Positions 1 through 11,429 of a DNA stretch of 64,000 nucleotides are shown here, one piece after another. The translations under genes were made by a program, and so were the position numbers. The notes beneath the pieces were generated by a model. The model saw only the letters and a list, made by a program, of their open reading frames with translations. It was not told where the DNA came from and did no database searches. Source of the DNA: Podospora pseudoanserina (lineage: Eukaryota > Ascomycota > Sordariomycetes > Sordariales > Podosporaceae); assembly GCF_035222485.1 (NCBI RefSeq), contig NC_085922.1:139001-203000 (forward strand), written 5' to 3'. Numbering within the stretch: the first letter of the stretch is position 1; each line of letters starts with the position of its first letter.

Positions 1-666
1 ACCTCGAGTACGCGACACCATGATTCGTGCATGAGTACCACGACAGTCGTGTCACGACTGTACGCAGGCCAAACCATAGTCCATGCCAGCCGAGTGAGCA
101 GCGGCGCCAGTGTGAAAGTTGCAAAGTAAACAACCGAGGCGAGGAAGACGGTCCAATGGTGGGCCATGGCCGATTTCACCGGCACCAAAAAGGTCATCGT
201 ATTGATGTACCCCATTGCAAGCGAGCTCTCAAGTCTTGCACCCTCGGGCCGTGATAGCTGGTAGAATGGCTCGAGCTGACAGGTTCTGGCGTAGACGACC
301 TCCCACAGCAGCCCGTCGACAAGAAAAAAGGCCATGGCTGGGTACTGCCAGGAGGCATATGACGACGAGTCGTCAGTCTTGAACTGAAAAGGGGCCGACT
401 TGTGCTTCTGAAGAAGGATTTCCAAGACAATAAATGGAACAAGTTGAAGAATCGCGAGGATTGCGATGGCGAGAGGTCGAACTGAAACCGGCTTCCAAGT
501 TGCTGCATAGCGGGTTTGTTCATCCTCGGATTCGACATGAGCTGCGTAATCTTGTGTGACTGGGAGAGGCCGTTAGCGTTGACTAGTTCATAGAAAAAAG
601 TTGGTTGGTTGACTTGCCCCCTTGAGATTTCTCTTGGGAGTTACTGTTCTCTTCACCTCTGGCCAT
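1..666 (-). CDS. DUF3433 multi-pass membrane protein, 5' part only
   Basis: Only the N-terminal part is here; the gene runs off the left edge. Exon 1 is 666-618 (start ATG 666-664), the intron 617-542, and exon 2 541 to the edge. The joined frame reads about 200 residues. A hydrophobic helix (LAIAILAILQLVPFIVLEIL) is followed by a WQYPAMAFFLVDGLLWEVVY segment, then EPFYQL.RPEGA, then SLAMGYI and a further membrane helix after HHWTVFL. This order (TM, EP.yqLs...GA, sL..dY, Al..rHW.V) is the hallmark I know for fungal DUF3433 proteins, whose function is unknown. The 5' splice site is GC (GCAAGT), because the neighbouring GT gives a frame that stops at once. The family assignment rests on remembered motifs. 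The membrane topology is visible directly. Confidence 0.72.
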
Positions 667-1929
667 TGTGGATCTCTCGACTCTTCACCGGGTAGAATGT
701 ATCAAGAACTGTGTCTGCTATTGACCCAAACATATCCAGGTGTTCTCGGTTGCTTTTGGACATGTCCCAGAAGGAAAGACAGTTTAAGAGCATTTTGAAC
801 CCCGCGTCCAAAGCTGCCTTGTCACCCAATACTGTGCCTTGAGCCAGCCACTATTTCCAGCTTTGGTGCACGCCCAGAAATTCTGACAACATCACACCAA
901 TCAACAGCCCAGTCATGACTTCAGCTCAACAGGAAGACTACGTACGTGGCTGATAACAGTCTACATAGGTATACGGTAAGGTATCTAAGAAAGCCGAGTT
1001 GTCTGGCTGATGAGTGTATACTTGTTTCCCTGCGATGAGCCAATCCAAAAATCGAGTTTCCCCTCAATTACACCAGCAAGCATAGGGTTTCCCATTAACC
1101 AGTATTGCCATCAGTGTCTATTTCTAAGCAGCATCCATCTCGGGGTCAGACAAAGGGGGCAACAGGGGTTGATATCACACGGCAAAAGCCAACCACCCAC
1201 AACCACCACCAACAACACTGTCGATACCACCGCAAGGAGGGGTAACTGCACGTTGTGAACCAGTCGTCAAAAGTGAGGCAGACAATCAGAAGGCATGGCG
1301 GTTATCAAAGGAAGGCCACTGGCCCTGTATGATATTGAAGGACTTGGCAGCGGCCTGAGGCCACAAGGGCACGGGCCAGGCAAGGGAGGATAAAATACGC
1401 GTTCAGGATCACCAAGACTGTATTTCCTTCTTCATCTTTCAGTATCACGCTCTTCGAGGCCATTGAAGATTATTAGTCTGAATTGAACCATGAGTTCCAA
1501 GCCCTGATATTACAGCCCTTGTCACAGTTGATAAGGGGTAAAAGTGCATTGTAAACATACCTATAACCGTCAATCCGGGCAAAGACGGCTATTTTTGAGA
1601 AATGTGATTTCAAATTACCCATATTCGATGTCCCTCTCTTTCTGCATGATGTGTAGCTATGAGGACGAGAGAAATGCTACCTCATTCGTATCCGGTGTAT
1701 CCATCTGCGACTTTTAGAAAACTGGCTTTTCCGATCATCAAACTCACTCTTCCATTGTTCCTTACGTACCATGGGAAAGCTGACTCAAGCCAGGTACCGG
1801 TGACGGCTCGGAGCGGACATGCAATGGCCGCGCAACTACCTAAGAAACCTTGACCAAACAACAGCAGCCCGCATGCGCCAAATTGCAATGCCATTTCTAG
1901 AGGCTGTGTCTGTGCCGGACTGAGCCTAC
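667..1929. other. Intergenic, no gene supported
   Basis: About 1.26 kb upstream of the DUF3433 gene. It holds only short open frames with no recognisable protein features, no tRNA-like T-arm and no clear repeat. The part next to position 667 should hold the promoter of the minus-strand gene. Confidence 0.5.
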
Positions 1930-2970
1930 CACCTTACACCCTGCAGGAGCTGATCGGAAAGGGGCTCATTCGGGAGAGTCTACAAAGCAGCCGGCTCGAC
2001 TTCCACCAACGGGAACAAGCTGGTCGCCATCAAAATCATCAACATCCACCGCGCAGATCTGAACATGAGCCAGCATCACCCCGACGGGACCTTTGGCGCA
2101 AAGTGCAGCTGTGCGATTTTGGAGTTGCGGGCTTGGTCAAGGAGCGAGCTGACAAGAGGAAGACGGTGACTGGGACGCTTCGGTGGATGGCACCTGAGCT
2201 GTTTGACAAGACGGTGGAGTATGACAAAGTTCACAGAGGCACAGGTACATCCTTGGGACTGAAACAGCCAGCCCTACCAGTGTTCTGTCGGGTCTTGTCG
2301 CGAGCTTCCAAGAGTGAGAGGCCCAGGGAGGAGACCGAAAGTCGCTGCTTTCCTCTGCCAGTGCAGAAGCCTTTCTTGGTTGTCTAGATCGGAGCCAGCG
2401 GGACCATGTACCGCGCGACTTCCAATCCCGACATCAGAAGCTCTTCCCTGACCGAGGACGAAGACGATGAAGGTACCTACCATCTGCAAGCTATCACCCG
2501 ACAAAGCCACATTCACGGGAGGGACCTCCCAAGCCGAGGGAACCATCACTTTGCATCCCCACTGAGCAGTCCAAGGCGTTCTGCGATCCACAAGAGGTGG
2601 TGGTGCCCGAGGAACAGCTGATATAGCACTCTAAGCCGCGAGAGCCGAGTTTATGTTTACCGACACTGGGGATTACCATGGACAGCAGTGCGGGAACCCG
2701 GATGAACAGTCCTACGATACCGCAGATTGTTGTTGATGAAGGTGGTGAGGGATCTCCAAACAGATCCAGGGAGTAAGGCAAGAGAGCACCGCCTGCACTG
2801 CCGAGGCCTCCAGCGGAGGAGGTGTTGTTGGCGAGTAGGGAGAGGGAAGCATTGCGGGACAAAATGGAGAGATTGTGTTGGGTCTCAGGTATGTTCGAGC
2901 ATTTGGAGTTTACGGAGGCGGTGATGGGGGGATTGTTACCGCTTGGGAAGCGGGGCGCCCAAGGGAGGTG
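1930..2970 (+). pseudogene. Protein kinase relic (Ste20-like), internally deleted and frameshifted
   Basis: Between about 1930 and 2070 the sequence encodes a kinase N-lobe: YTLQELIGKG, a glycine loop, then LVAIKIINI with the ATP-binding lysine. One extra G in the glycine loop (run near 1955-1960) throws the frame. The next stretch jumps straight to the activation segment, LCDFGVAGLV then TGTLRWMAPELFD (2103-2215), so the alphaC helix to catalytic loop is missing. Homology ends around 2230. The following 700 bases hold coding-looking but broken pieces in several frames (for example 2670-2960), possibly the old C-terminal region. With an internal deletion, a frameshift and no C-lobe this cannot be an active kinase. 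The family (Ste20/Sps1-like) is judged from the DFGVAG and TGTLRWMAPE motifs. Confidence 0.65.
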
Positions 2971-3116
2971 ATGCTATAGGTAATAAAGGGACAGATGCCT
3001 GATAGGCGTATCAAAAGACCCGAGTGCGAAGAAGCCATCAATGCATTGACTGTCTACCTCTACATCTCACTTCCCGAAAAAAAAAAACAAATTATCCCCA
3101 CATCAACCTCCCCCTC

Positions 3117-3770
3117 TCACATCATCCCAAAAGCACAAGCAACAGCCGCCACCCCAGCCAACACCGCCGCCGCCCTTATGCTGATCCCCGGAGCAGCACT
3201 CTTACACTTGGACAGATCCGTAGCCTTGGCCAAGAACTTGACCTCGGCCGAATTGGCCCCCGCCACCGCCAGCGAGGGCGTAGCAGCCAAACAATCTCCA
3301 ACATCAAGAATGCTCTCCAAATTCTCAGGACGAGCAAAGTAATTGTCCAACGCGGTCTCATAAGCAGCCGCAGCTGACGACACCGTGGCAGGGACGGAGC
3401 GCACGAGGGCACAGACGTCGCCTTTGGAGATGACAGAGTTGAGGTAGGTAGAGTACGCGCCTGTCGGGGTGGGAAAGGCTGAGTAGAAGGAGGTGACGAG
3501 GGCTCCGCAGGTGGCGCCACCAGAGGTCGTGGTTGAGAGGGTGGTACCCGGTGGTGTGGTGGTGATGATGGTGATGGTTTCCGGGGTGCCGTCGCTGACG
3601 ACGGCTTGGGACTCTGTGAAGATGGTGCTGGAGGGTTCGGGCTGGCTGTTGTCAGGGATGGGGGTGGTGGATGGGGCGGGGTTTTCGTCCTGGGCTTGGC
3701 GAAGAATGACTTCGTTGGCCATGGCGCTGGCGGCCAGAGTGGCGGTGAGAAGAAGGTTCTTAGACTGCAT
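3117..3770 (-). CDS. GPI-anchored Ser/Thr-rich cell-surface protein
   Basis: Single-exon gene of 217 residues. The start at 3770-3768 opens directly on a signal peptide (MQSKNLLLTATLAASAMA); in-frame codons further upstream are not preceded by such a signal and fall in the promoter. A Thr/Pro/Ser-rich low-complexity linker follows (about residues 30-75). Then comes a compact domain with four spaced cysteines (TCGAL, DVCAL, GDCLA, LSKC). The C-terminus has a small-residue cleavage region (SAAPG) followed by a hydrophobic tail without charged residues, the layout of a GPI anchor signal. It should end up covalently attached to the plasma membrane or wall. Similar proteins occur widely in Pezizomycotina without known function. 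I cannot name the domain with certainty. Confidence 0.75.
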   Translation of the reverse strand: MQSKNLLLTATLAASAMANEVILRQAQDENPAPSTTPIPDNSQPEPSSTIFTESQAVVSDGTPETITIITTTPPGTTLSTTTSGGATCGALVTSFYSAFPTPTGAYSTYLNSVISKGDVCALVRSVPATVSSAAAAYETALDNYFARPENLESILDVGDCLAATPSLAVAGANSAEVKFLAKATDLSKCKSAAPGISIRAAAVLAGVAAVACAFGMM

Positions 3771-3917
3771 ATTGATGATGAGGTAGGTGGGAAGTACCAG
3801 GTGTAGTAGGGATTTGTCTAGGACTGTGGGTGCCAAATAGGTGAGGTGAAGGGTGCGAGATATTAGGGGTGATGTGAAGCTAGTGCTGTGAAGAAAGAAA
3901 TCATGACGGTAGGGTGT

Positions 3918-3930
3918 CCTTATATACCTT
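3918..3930 (-). promoter_or_regulatory. TATA box of the GPI-protein gene
   Basis: On the minus strand the sequence reads AAGGTATATAAGG, about 150 bases upstream of the ATG at 3770. This is a strong TATA-like element at a plausible distance for a short 5' leader. No other element was identified. Confidence 0.45.
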
Positions 3931-5159
3931 ATCTTGCAAAACACCTGTGTTTTCATCATGAACAAAGCATTATGATACCTATTTTGAGTTATGGCTCACC
4001 TCATCCTCACCTTTCCAAAGATCATATAATGCTCTCCAAATCTGGCATTCCTGCCTCTTCAAAACATCTTCGTAACAGCCTTACTAGGTATTGGCTTAGT
4101 TGCAGCTGAATCGTGTCTGAGTGGAATCCCCTGAACCAAGCAATTTAATTCCGTCAGCATCAGCTGGCTTTGCCCCAACGCCTCGTCTCATGTTTCTTTA
4201 GCATAAATCTTGCAAAATCAAATACTATCTACCTTGACTGTATCATACAGCTTCGTCAAAGGCCCCCTCCAAAATCTTGGGCTGGCCTTGATTTTCTCGA
4301 AATTTTGAGATATTGGTGAGTAGCTTCGCAGCCAGGTAAGAATGGATATAACCATTGAGTCAACCGTTGGAATAAGTCTGGGAGACCAGGATCTGCTTGA
4401 CGTGGTTAACTAGCTCGTGGGTGGATGTGGCACAGGGTCAGACCTGAGCTTATGAAGCAGCTAAATTTGAACGATCCTGCTGACTGAGGCCGTTCTTTCA
4501 GCCCTTGGGTTCTCCCAAGTAAACATTGCCGAGACCCCAAGTAAGCCTCTCAAAGAATCACCTGCAGTACACATTAGTGACAATTTTCAGCCAGTTTGAT
4601 GGACAGGTTTGTCTCTTGCCAGGGAAACCCTAACCCTACCATTTGGCTCGACCCTTGACTCCCCCTGAACCCCTGAATCTCGTTCTTAGAATCTCGACGG
4701 GGAATCTTAGTAATTGAACCGAGCCATGGAGTTAAAGCTAGCTTGCGTAAAGTTTGATTTAGTATCTTATTTGTTGTGGCATTGGCTGCACTCTTCTGGA
4801 GCCGTTGTCATGCTTAGCTACCTACATGTACCCTAACCCAGGTGTTTCAAATCATTTCCAACCCCCAACTTACTGTGACCGCAGCTTCAACCACCCCTCA
4901 CACATCGCGTGCCGTGGAACGCTGTCTCACCCATCACGGGACGAACCGCAAGAAACAGAAACACAACTGATCCGAGATTCCCCGCTCTGTCTCTGTCGAA
5001 GCCATGGGGTTTCATGTTCCCGATTTCCTTCGACCATGGCGGGCCACGCATCATGCAGATGAGCTTCAAGTTGGACGCGAAGGGCTCGAACCCCTGCTGG
5101 CTTCTTCACTCTCCAACGAGCCTTGTTTACCTCGTTTCAGTGAAAGCAGCGAAGGGATA
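3931..5159. other. Intergenic between divergent genes
   Basis: About 1.2 kb between the GPI-protein gene (minus) and the MFS gene (plus). It is somewhat AT-rich between 4000 and 4800, with no coding signature and no repeat. An ATG at 5004 is in frame with the MFS start and would add 52 residues; that stretch has no recognisable features. Confidence 0.45.
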
Positions 5160-6770
5160 ATGAGAGATATCGACCGTGATGCGAATGCCGTGGTGACAGC
5201 TGCCGAGGTATGGCCCACTCCTTCTCTCAGTTCTCGTCATCTACCTTCCCTTACCTCTCTGACACCGCCCAGAGCCGCGCCGTCCGCCGCAAAATAGACC
5301 TCATCATCCTCCCCCTTCTCATCTGGGTGTATTTCCTCCAAATTCTCGACAAGACAGTCTTGGGCTTCAGCGCCATCTTTGGCCTGCCCGAGGACCTTGA
5401 CCTGCGCGGTAACCAGTACTCTCTCGTTGGCGCCATCGCTCCGATTGCCCAGCTGGTCATCCAGCCTGTCTCCTCATGGCTTATCGTAAGGGTGCCGCAC
5501 CGGGTGCTGATGCCAGCCTTGGTTTTGGGATGGGGTCTGGCGCAGACTGCCACTCCGTTTTGCAGGGACTTTGCCCAGCTCATGACTGCGAGGTTCTTTT
5601 TGGGGGTGTTTGAGGGGGGGTGTTTACCGCTGTTTAGTGTTATTACTGGGCATTGGTACACGAGGGGGGAGCAGCCTTTGAGAGTGGCGGCCTGGTATGG
5701 GACCAATGGGTTGGGGACCGTGTTTGCAGCTTTGTTGTCGTTCGGACTGGGGAGGGTCGGGGAGGGACATGGTGGACTTAGAGGGTGGCAATGGTGCGTT
5801 TTCAACCCTTCAGGAACCCAATCCATTGGATCGCTGACCCTGATTCGCGGACATGCGCAGGATCTTCTTGTCCACCGGAATACTCACAGTCATTACCGTC
5901 CCCTTTGTTTACCTCAGACTGGACAACGACATTCACTCTGCTCGGTTCCTAACCGAGTCTCAAAAGATTGGGGCGCTGGAAAGAGTAAGAGGCAACCAAA
6001 CAGGCTCATCCTCCACAAAAGAAAACTGGAAATGGAAGCAAATACGAGAAGTCTTGTTAGACATCAAAACTTGGTTATTCTTGGGAATGGCACTGGGAAA
6101 CAACCTCGGGGCTCAGGTCACCATCACGTTTGGTCCCCTCATCCTCTCCGGGCTTGGCTACGATAAATACACCACCACTCTCCTCAACATCCCATTTGGC
6201 GTCATGCAATATCTCGTCATCATGTTCACGGCCTGGGGGGCAGTAAGGCTGAGACTTAAAGCCCCGACCTTGTGCGCCATGATCCTCATCATCCTGGCTG
6301 GGCTGACGACTCTGCACACTCTTCCACGCAGTCAGAATCAAACAGGAGGCCTTTTGGCAGGATTCTACTGTCTTGCTTTCATCTTTGGCTGCAACACGCT
6401 GGTTGTATCGTGGATACTGGCCAACACAGCAGGTCAGACTAAGCGAGCAGCCGTCATGTCCTTGTACAACGCTGCGTCTTCGACCGGAAATATCGTCGGA
6501 CCATTGCTGTTTCGGACTCAAGATGCGCCGGCTTACCTGCCTGGTTTGCGAACCACGATGGGGGTGTTTGCTGCCATGCTTGTCCTTGTTTTGGTTCAGG
6601 TTGGGGTTTTGGCTGGACTCAACAAGAGGCAGGAAAGGAGACGAGTGGGAAGAGGAAAGCCGGCGCGGGTAGGGGACGTGAGCGTGGCAAGATCCGATGC
6701 AAGAGTGGGAGAAAGAGCATTTGATGACTTGACTGATCTGGAGAACGACGAGTTTGTGTATCTTTACTAG
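5160..6770 (+). CDS. MFS transporter, allantoate permease (Dal5/ACS) type
   Basis: Three exons: 5160-5207, 5273-5793 and 5861-6770, giving 492 residues. Splice sites are GTATGG..CAG and GTGCGT..CAG, and both junctions restore the frame (TAAE/SRAVRRK and GWQ-W/IFLSTG). The protein shows a full 12-helix MFS layout. It has anion:cation symporter family features: RRKIDLIILPLL at the start of TM1, LDKTVLGFSAIFGLPEDL, LGVFEGGCLPLFS in TM4-5, and the half-2 signature NTAGQTKRAAVMSLYNAAS near TM10-11. Relatives take up allantoate, ureidosuccinate, nicotinate or other organic anions at the plasma membrane. The substrate cannot be read from sequence. The start is uncertain, because an in-frame ATG at 5004 is also possible. 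The neighbouring tyrosinase is convergent (107 bp between stops). Confidence 0.88.
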
Positions 6771-6876
6771 AACAACAGCACGGGAGAGCGGAGGAATAGA
6801 GAAGACATTGGCATTAGACATCAACTACACACACTGGATTCATCTCCCATACCAATCTACATAATCTCGATCTGCG

Positions 6877-8190
6877 CTAGAGGTAAAAGTAGCAGAACTC
6901 CCCGCCAGTGGTGGACATGACGTTGGCAATGGTGGTCGACGGGGCAGCATAGCCCATGTCAAGGACCTCGGTCAGGGGAGTCAAGGGGGAAGGAGGCTCG
7001 TTGGCCCAGCTCTGGTGGGCATAAGGACCAGAACCCAGGTCGGTGTAGCGGGTGGTGCTGAAGGGAGAGCCCAGGGCCTGCCACACGGCCCACATGCGAT
7101 CCATCTGGCCGTGATGCACCCAGAAGGCGGGATCACCAGGGGAGGTGAAGAGATCACCGCCAGGATCACCACCGATGTTATAGTGCATGCCTCCATGGGG
7201 GCCGATCTCGGGGGTGTAGGGGACACCTTCGGAGACGTGGCGGAAGGCATCAATGTTGGGCTGAGAGAGGAGGGTGAGGACGGTGGTCCAATTGGCGTAG
7301 CGCTGGTTCATAGCCGGGCCGATGTCTCTCTTGAGACCGCGCGGGTTGTAACCAAGACCACCGAGAGGACCAGCAGGCACTCCCTCCAGACCACCGACGG
7401 GTCCCAAGTTGATGGTCATGTTGGCGAAGGGGCCAGTCGTGACATAGCCGCCTCCGAGGCCGGCGGGAAGCTGGATGTTGCCGCCGCCGACGCCGGGAGG
7501 AGGCACGATGACGGGGCCCTCATGAGGGATGTACTCCCCGTTGCCACCGAGACTGTAAGGGTCGCCGTTAAAGAGGGGGGAGTCTTGAGGGGCCGACGAG
7601 TACTTGGGCCAGTCCCAGTAGGGCTGAGACCCGTTGTAGCCGCACTCCTCACGGAGGGCCTTCTCGTACTGGTAGACGTACCACCGATGCCATGGCTGGA
7701 AGTTGCCGCTGAAGTGGATGTTGAGGGTTTGCTGGATATGGGTCACGATAAAGTCATCGAACCGAGACCTTGCTCCCGGCGCGACACTGGCAGGTGTGAG
7801 AGGGGGAAGGGTCTGGAGACACTTGACAGCGTTGACGTAGGCGAGACGCTCAGAGGTCGAGAGAGAACCACTGGTTGTCTGGTCAGTGGTCCGAGGAAAG
7901 ATCTTGAATGGTAGGAACTGGGGATGATGAAGATCGACTTACTACTCCCGACGAAACCGCAATTTGTCAACTGTGCAAGATGGCGTGAGCCCGCGCTTGC
8001 GCATCTTGCGCTCATTGAGGGCGACCTGGTTGATGACTTTCGCCTTGGCTTCCTCAAGCAGCGAAGTGATCTGCGATGGCTCTTCAGACGCGAGGTCCTC
8101 GACCGGGGTGTCTCTGGCCTGTGGGACGACATGCCCCTGAACGGAGACAGCTGCCAGGAGGACAGATCCGAGAATGCTGGCGGCCTTCAT
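6877..8190 (-). CDS. Secreted short tyrosinase / catechol oxidase-like
   Basis: Exon 1 is 8190-7943, the intron 7942-7871 (GTAAGT..CAG), and exon 2 7870-6877; 413 residues. It begins with a signal peptide (MKAASILGSVLLAAVSVQG). The type-3 dinuclear copper centre is complete. The CuA side has H127, H135 and H144 (LNIHFSGN, QPWHRW); the CuB side has H308 and H312 (GPHGGMHYNIGG) and H335/H336 (DPAFWVHHGQMDRMW). YWDW follows CuA as in the family. The protein ends soon after CuB, with no long C-terminal shielding domain as in mushroom tyrosinase. It therefore belongs to the short secreted ascomycete tyrosinases, which oxidise phenols, aminophenols or catechols. Substrate preference cannot be told from sequence. 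Confidence 0.92.
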
Positions 8191-10066
8191 GTTTGGCTGA
8201 TGGGTGATGAGGAAAGGATGGGCGTTCGTCAAGGGGGAAATTGGAGCGCTGCCATGTTTTCGCTCTGGGTGAAGAAGGGGGAGGGCGTGATCATAAATAC
8301 CACCGGTGGAGGGAAGATATGAGGTTATGGCATGCTCGGGGTCGAACCCAAAGAGTGGTTCAAGTGTTCAATAGAACCAAATGCCGAGTGAAGGCTACTG
8401 CATAGCATTCTGTATCCTGCATAGTATCGTCGAAGTGGTCCATTTTCCCACTGTGCCCCTTCATGATGCCTGACCTCACGATTCCCTGCCCGTGGTCCTG
8501 GATTCAGCCACCAGCCAATGGGCACCAGCGCAAGTTGCATTTTCGCTGGGACAAGGCCGGGGTGGAAATTCCCAAATCCCAGGGATCCATTCCACTTTGA
8601 ACCCTTGTTGATCCCCGACCGTGGGTCTTTTCGGCCAAAGAAGAAGGCACGGAGGGAAAGCAAGGACTTCAAGTTGCCAGCAGGTGGTGAAGAGTCGATG
8701 CAGAGTGTAATAAAACAACATGAGGCGAGGCCTGACAGATGCCAGGGCTTCTCTTTCATTCCATGGTAGGACCCGAGACTGGTATTCCATTTCAAGACTC
8801 CCTCCAGATGCGCATGACGATCTAAGCTGGCGGGGAGAAGGACAGAACAGCAGGGGCGGCAGTCGTTGCCCGTGTCTGCACTACCTACTGCAGGCTCTTA
8901 TTCCCGTCACACGCACTAGTGTACCTATGGATTGCCACTCCACCCAAGACCCGGTACTGGGGTTCGGTCCAATCAGGCACACAATTGCAACGACCATGAT
9001 TCATTCAAAACTCCATCCAGCGGACGACGATGTCACCGGAAAGGGGCGACCGGGTGGTGAGGTGAGAGTCAAGACGGAAAGTCCCTAGCTCAACCGTAAT
9101 TCGTTGGGCTGAGAAGGGTCTTGGGGTTGTGTTGTAATCTTCTGATATGATGCTTGACCGCGACCAAAACCTGCATTGCTCGCAAGCCAGAGGGACTCGA
9201 GCAACCCGGCCTTCATGAGGTTGGGAATTGCAGCTCCCACAGGTGCTGTGGTAATGGGAATAACGAGAGTCAACATTGCCCCTGACACCCCGGTACCTAG
9301 ATGACCTCCGTCAGTACAAACTGTCGGTGTGCAGAAGGACCATGCAGAACATATGCCGGCATCCAACTGTACGTTACCTAAGACACAAACGAGGTTGCAG
9401 CCAAACGAGCGTTGAGCCAGGTCTCTGGAGTGGACCCTGGATCGTCAGTCTCGTTTATATCATCCGGTTCAGGAATGAGAGAGGCAGAAGAAGAATAAAC
9501 CTGGTCACCGGGTCCATCTTGGCACTGCAAGCAAAGACGAAGGATTGAAAGTTCTGCAAATTCCTCTATAGTGTATGTAATAGGATCCCTTTGTGATAAG
9601 TTTGATTGTCGTGTTTGGCCCGGGTGCTGTTCCGGTGTCCCGGCTTTCACATGAGGGATGGATGTTTTGTCAAATCTCTTCTCATTGAAACAACACACAG
9701 GTTCTACCTTGACCAAATCAAGCATGTGGTTATATCTGGATGCCTACTTGAGGCGCATGGCGACAGGCATTGCCTCGGAGATGTTGCTGAAGATGACGAC
9801 GGGTGAGGAAATGATTGACAGCGGGGACGATGCCCAACAGACCATGTCGATAATAAAGTTTCTCGTTTCTTTTGCCTGTCGACGTTCATGCTGTCTCAGA
9901 TCATCTTGCCTTGTTCTTATTCCCTGTCAGCCCCAGGTTTGTAACATCTTACATATGTACAAAAACCTTCTTTGAACCTTCTTCCCTTTCCCTTCGGGTC
10001 CGGACATTGTCGATCGTTTTTCATATCCATGTCCACTGAGGGGCCTGTGACTTTTACTTCATCATT
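8191..10066. other. Intergenic, no gene supported
   Basis: About 1.9 kb between the tyrosinase start and the rhodopsin-fold gene. A weak TATA-like element (GTATTTATGA, minus strand, 8300-8291) lies about 100 bases before the tyrosinase ATG. Open frames up to 156 codons occur on both strands but show no domains, no signal peptide and no splice-compatible continuation. A hydrophobic stretch on the minus strand around 9280-9140 may be a gene relic, but I cannot support it. Confidence 0.4.
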
Positions 10067-11429
10067 ATGGCAAGCAGCAACGGCGTCTCGCTCCCTCCCG
10101 ACGAGAATAGGGGTCCCGAAATCCTCGCTATTTGCGGTACACTGGTGGCTCTCTCTGTGCTTATTGTAGGCTTGAGGATATGGGTCCGGGCTCGCATGAT
10201 CGGGCAGGTCGGCATCGACGACTGGACCATCATCGCTGCCACGGTATGTGTTTCTCCCCAGCGATGTCGACCTGCGGTCTTACCTAACCCTGACACCAGA
10301 CGGTCATTTTTGTGGAGATGATCATCATCATCCCGCAGGTTCACTATGGAGCAGGACGACACGTCCAGTACATCGAGCCCCCTTCCAACATCACGAAGGG
10401 CCTTCATCTCAACTTTGTCACCCAGCCGTTATGCCTCATTGCTCTTTGCCTGACCAAGGTAAGCGTGGGCTTCTTCCTGCTCCGCTTAACTCCATCCAAG
10501 AGGTTCCGAAGATTCGTGATTGGCATGATCATCTTTACTGTCCTATCTGCAACCGGAAACTTCTGTATGTCACCTTCCACCTTTCTTTCATTCCTACATA
10601 CATCGACATGTGAAAGTCCCTACTTACAATGTACCTATCAAGTAACTGTCTTCTTCCAATGCCAACCCCTCGCCTTTACCTGGGGGGGTGTCAGCGAAGG
10701 GAAATGCATGCCTCCTGATAACCTCAAGTTTGCCGCCTTCTTCAATTCATCTGTTGCCGTTCTGAGCGATATCATTTTCGCCCTTTTACCGGTCCCCATG
10801 TTATGGAAGGTGCAGCTCAACTGGAGAGTCAAGAGTGCCGTGGCGGCTATCCTGGCCCTGGGTGTTTTCGCTGCTGTTGCTGCCATTGTCAAGATTACCT
10901 TCCTGGGGTCTTACGGAAAACACGGAGACTTCCTCTGGGACTCTGCGGACCTTACCATCTGGTATGTACCTACCCCGACGTGGCCATACACTCAGCATAT
11001 CCTTCTGCTGACCACCTCGTCCACGTCTCCAGGACAACAATCGAGATCTGCACCGCCATCATCGCCGCCAGCTTCCCATGCCTCAAGCCCCTCTTCAAGA
11101 CCTTGTTCGACGGCTCTTCAGCCCGCATCAGCGGCTACGGCTCCGGCTACAAGGGCTACGTCCGCGACACCAACAACGGTACAAAGAGTGGCAACAGAAA
11201 CACACTCCGGTCAAAGGGCACAGTCACGGTCACCGCAGGCGGCAACGATACTGAGTTCGAGCTATATGGTGGCAAGAAGTTCTCCTCGGAAGTCAAGGCT
11301 GGCAATGCTTCCAGCACGAGCATGGGTTCTGAAGCAAGCATTCTCAAGGAAACCACCAGAGGGGACGGCATCACCAAGACAACATCGGTGTGTGTGTCTA
11401 GTGTCAGGGACGAGGAGACGGGCAGATGA
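10067..11429 (+). CDS. Rhodopsin-fold integral membrane protein (PTH11/SAT4-like)
   Basis: Four exons: 10067-10243, 10300-10564, 10643-10961 and 11033-11429; 385 residues. All introns are GT-AG (56, 78 and 71 nt) and all junctions are in frame. The protein has seven predicted membrane segments. It carries the motifs of the fungal rhodopsin-domain family: LRIWVRARM then IDDWTIIAA after TM1, GAGRHVQYI, LCLTKVSVGFFLLRL in TM3, FFQCQPLAFTW, LPVPMLWKVQLNWRVK, and TTIEICTAIIAASFPCLKPL in TM7. A Ser/Thr/Gly-rich cytoplasmic tail of about 110 residues follows. There is no CFEM domain. Some relatives (PTH11 of Magnaporthe) sense surface cues; most members have no assigned ligand, and none is proposed here. 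Confidence 0.87.

Noticed and set aside
5043-5110. tRNA-like T-arm (GGGCTCGAACCCC)
   Set aside because: Only four base pairs form around the loop, and no acceptor, D or anticodon arms could be drawn upstream.
8325-8795. 156-codon open frame on the minus strand
   Set aside because: No signal, domain or splice context, and overlapping open frames on both strands. Composition fits chance in GC-rich DNA.
9085-9970. Possible spliced membrane-protein gene on the minus strand
   Set aside because: Short hydrophobic pieces exist, but no set of splice sites joined them into one frame and no family motif was seen.
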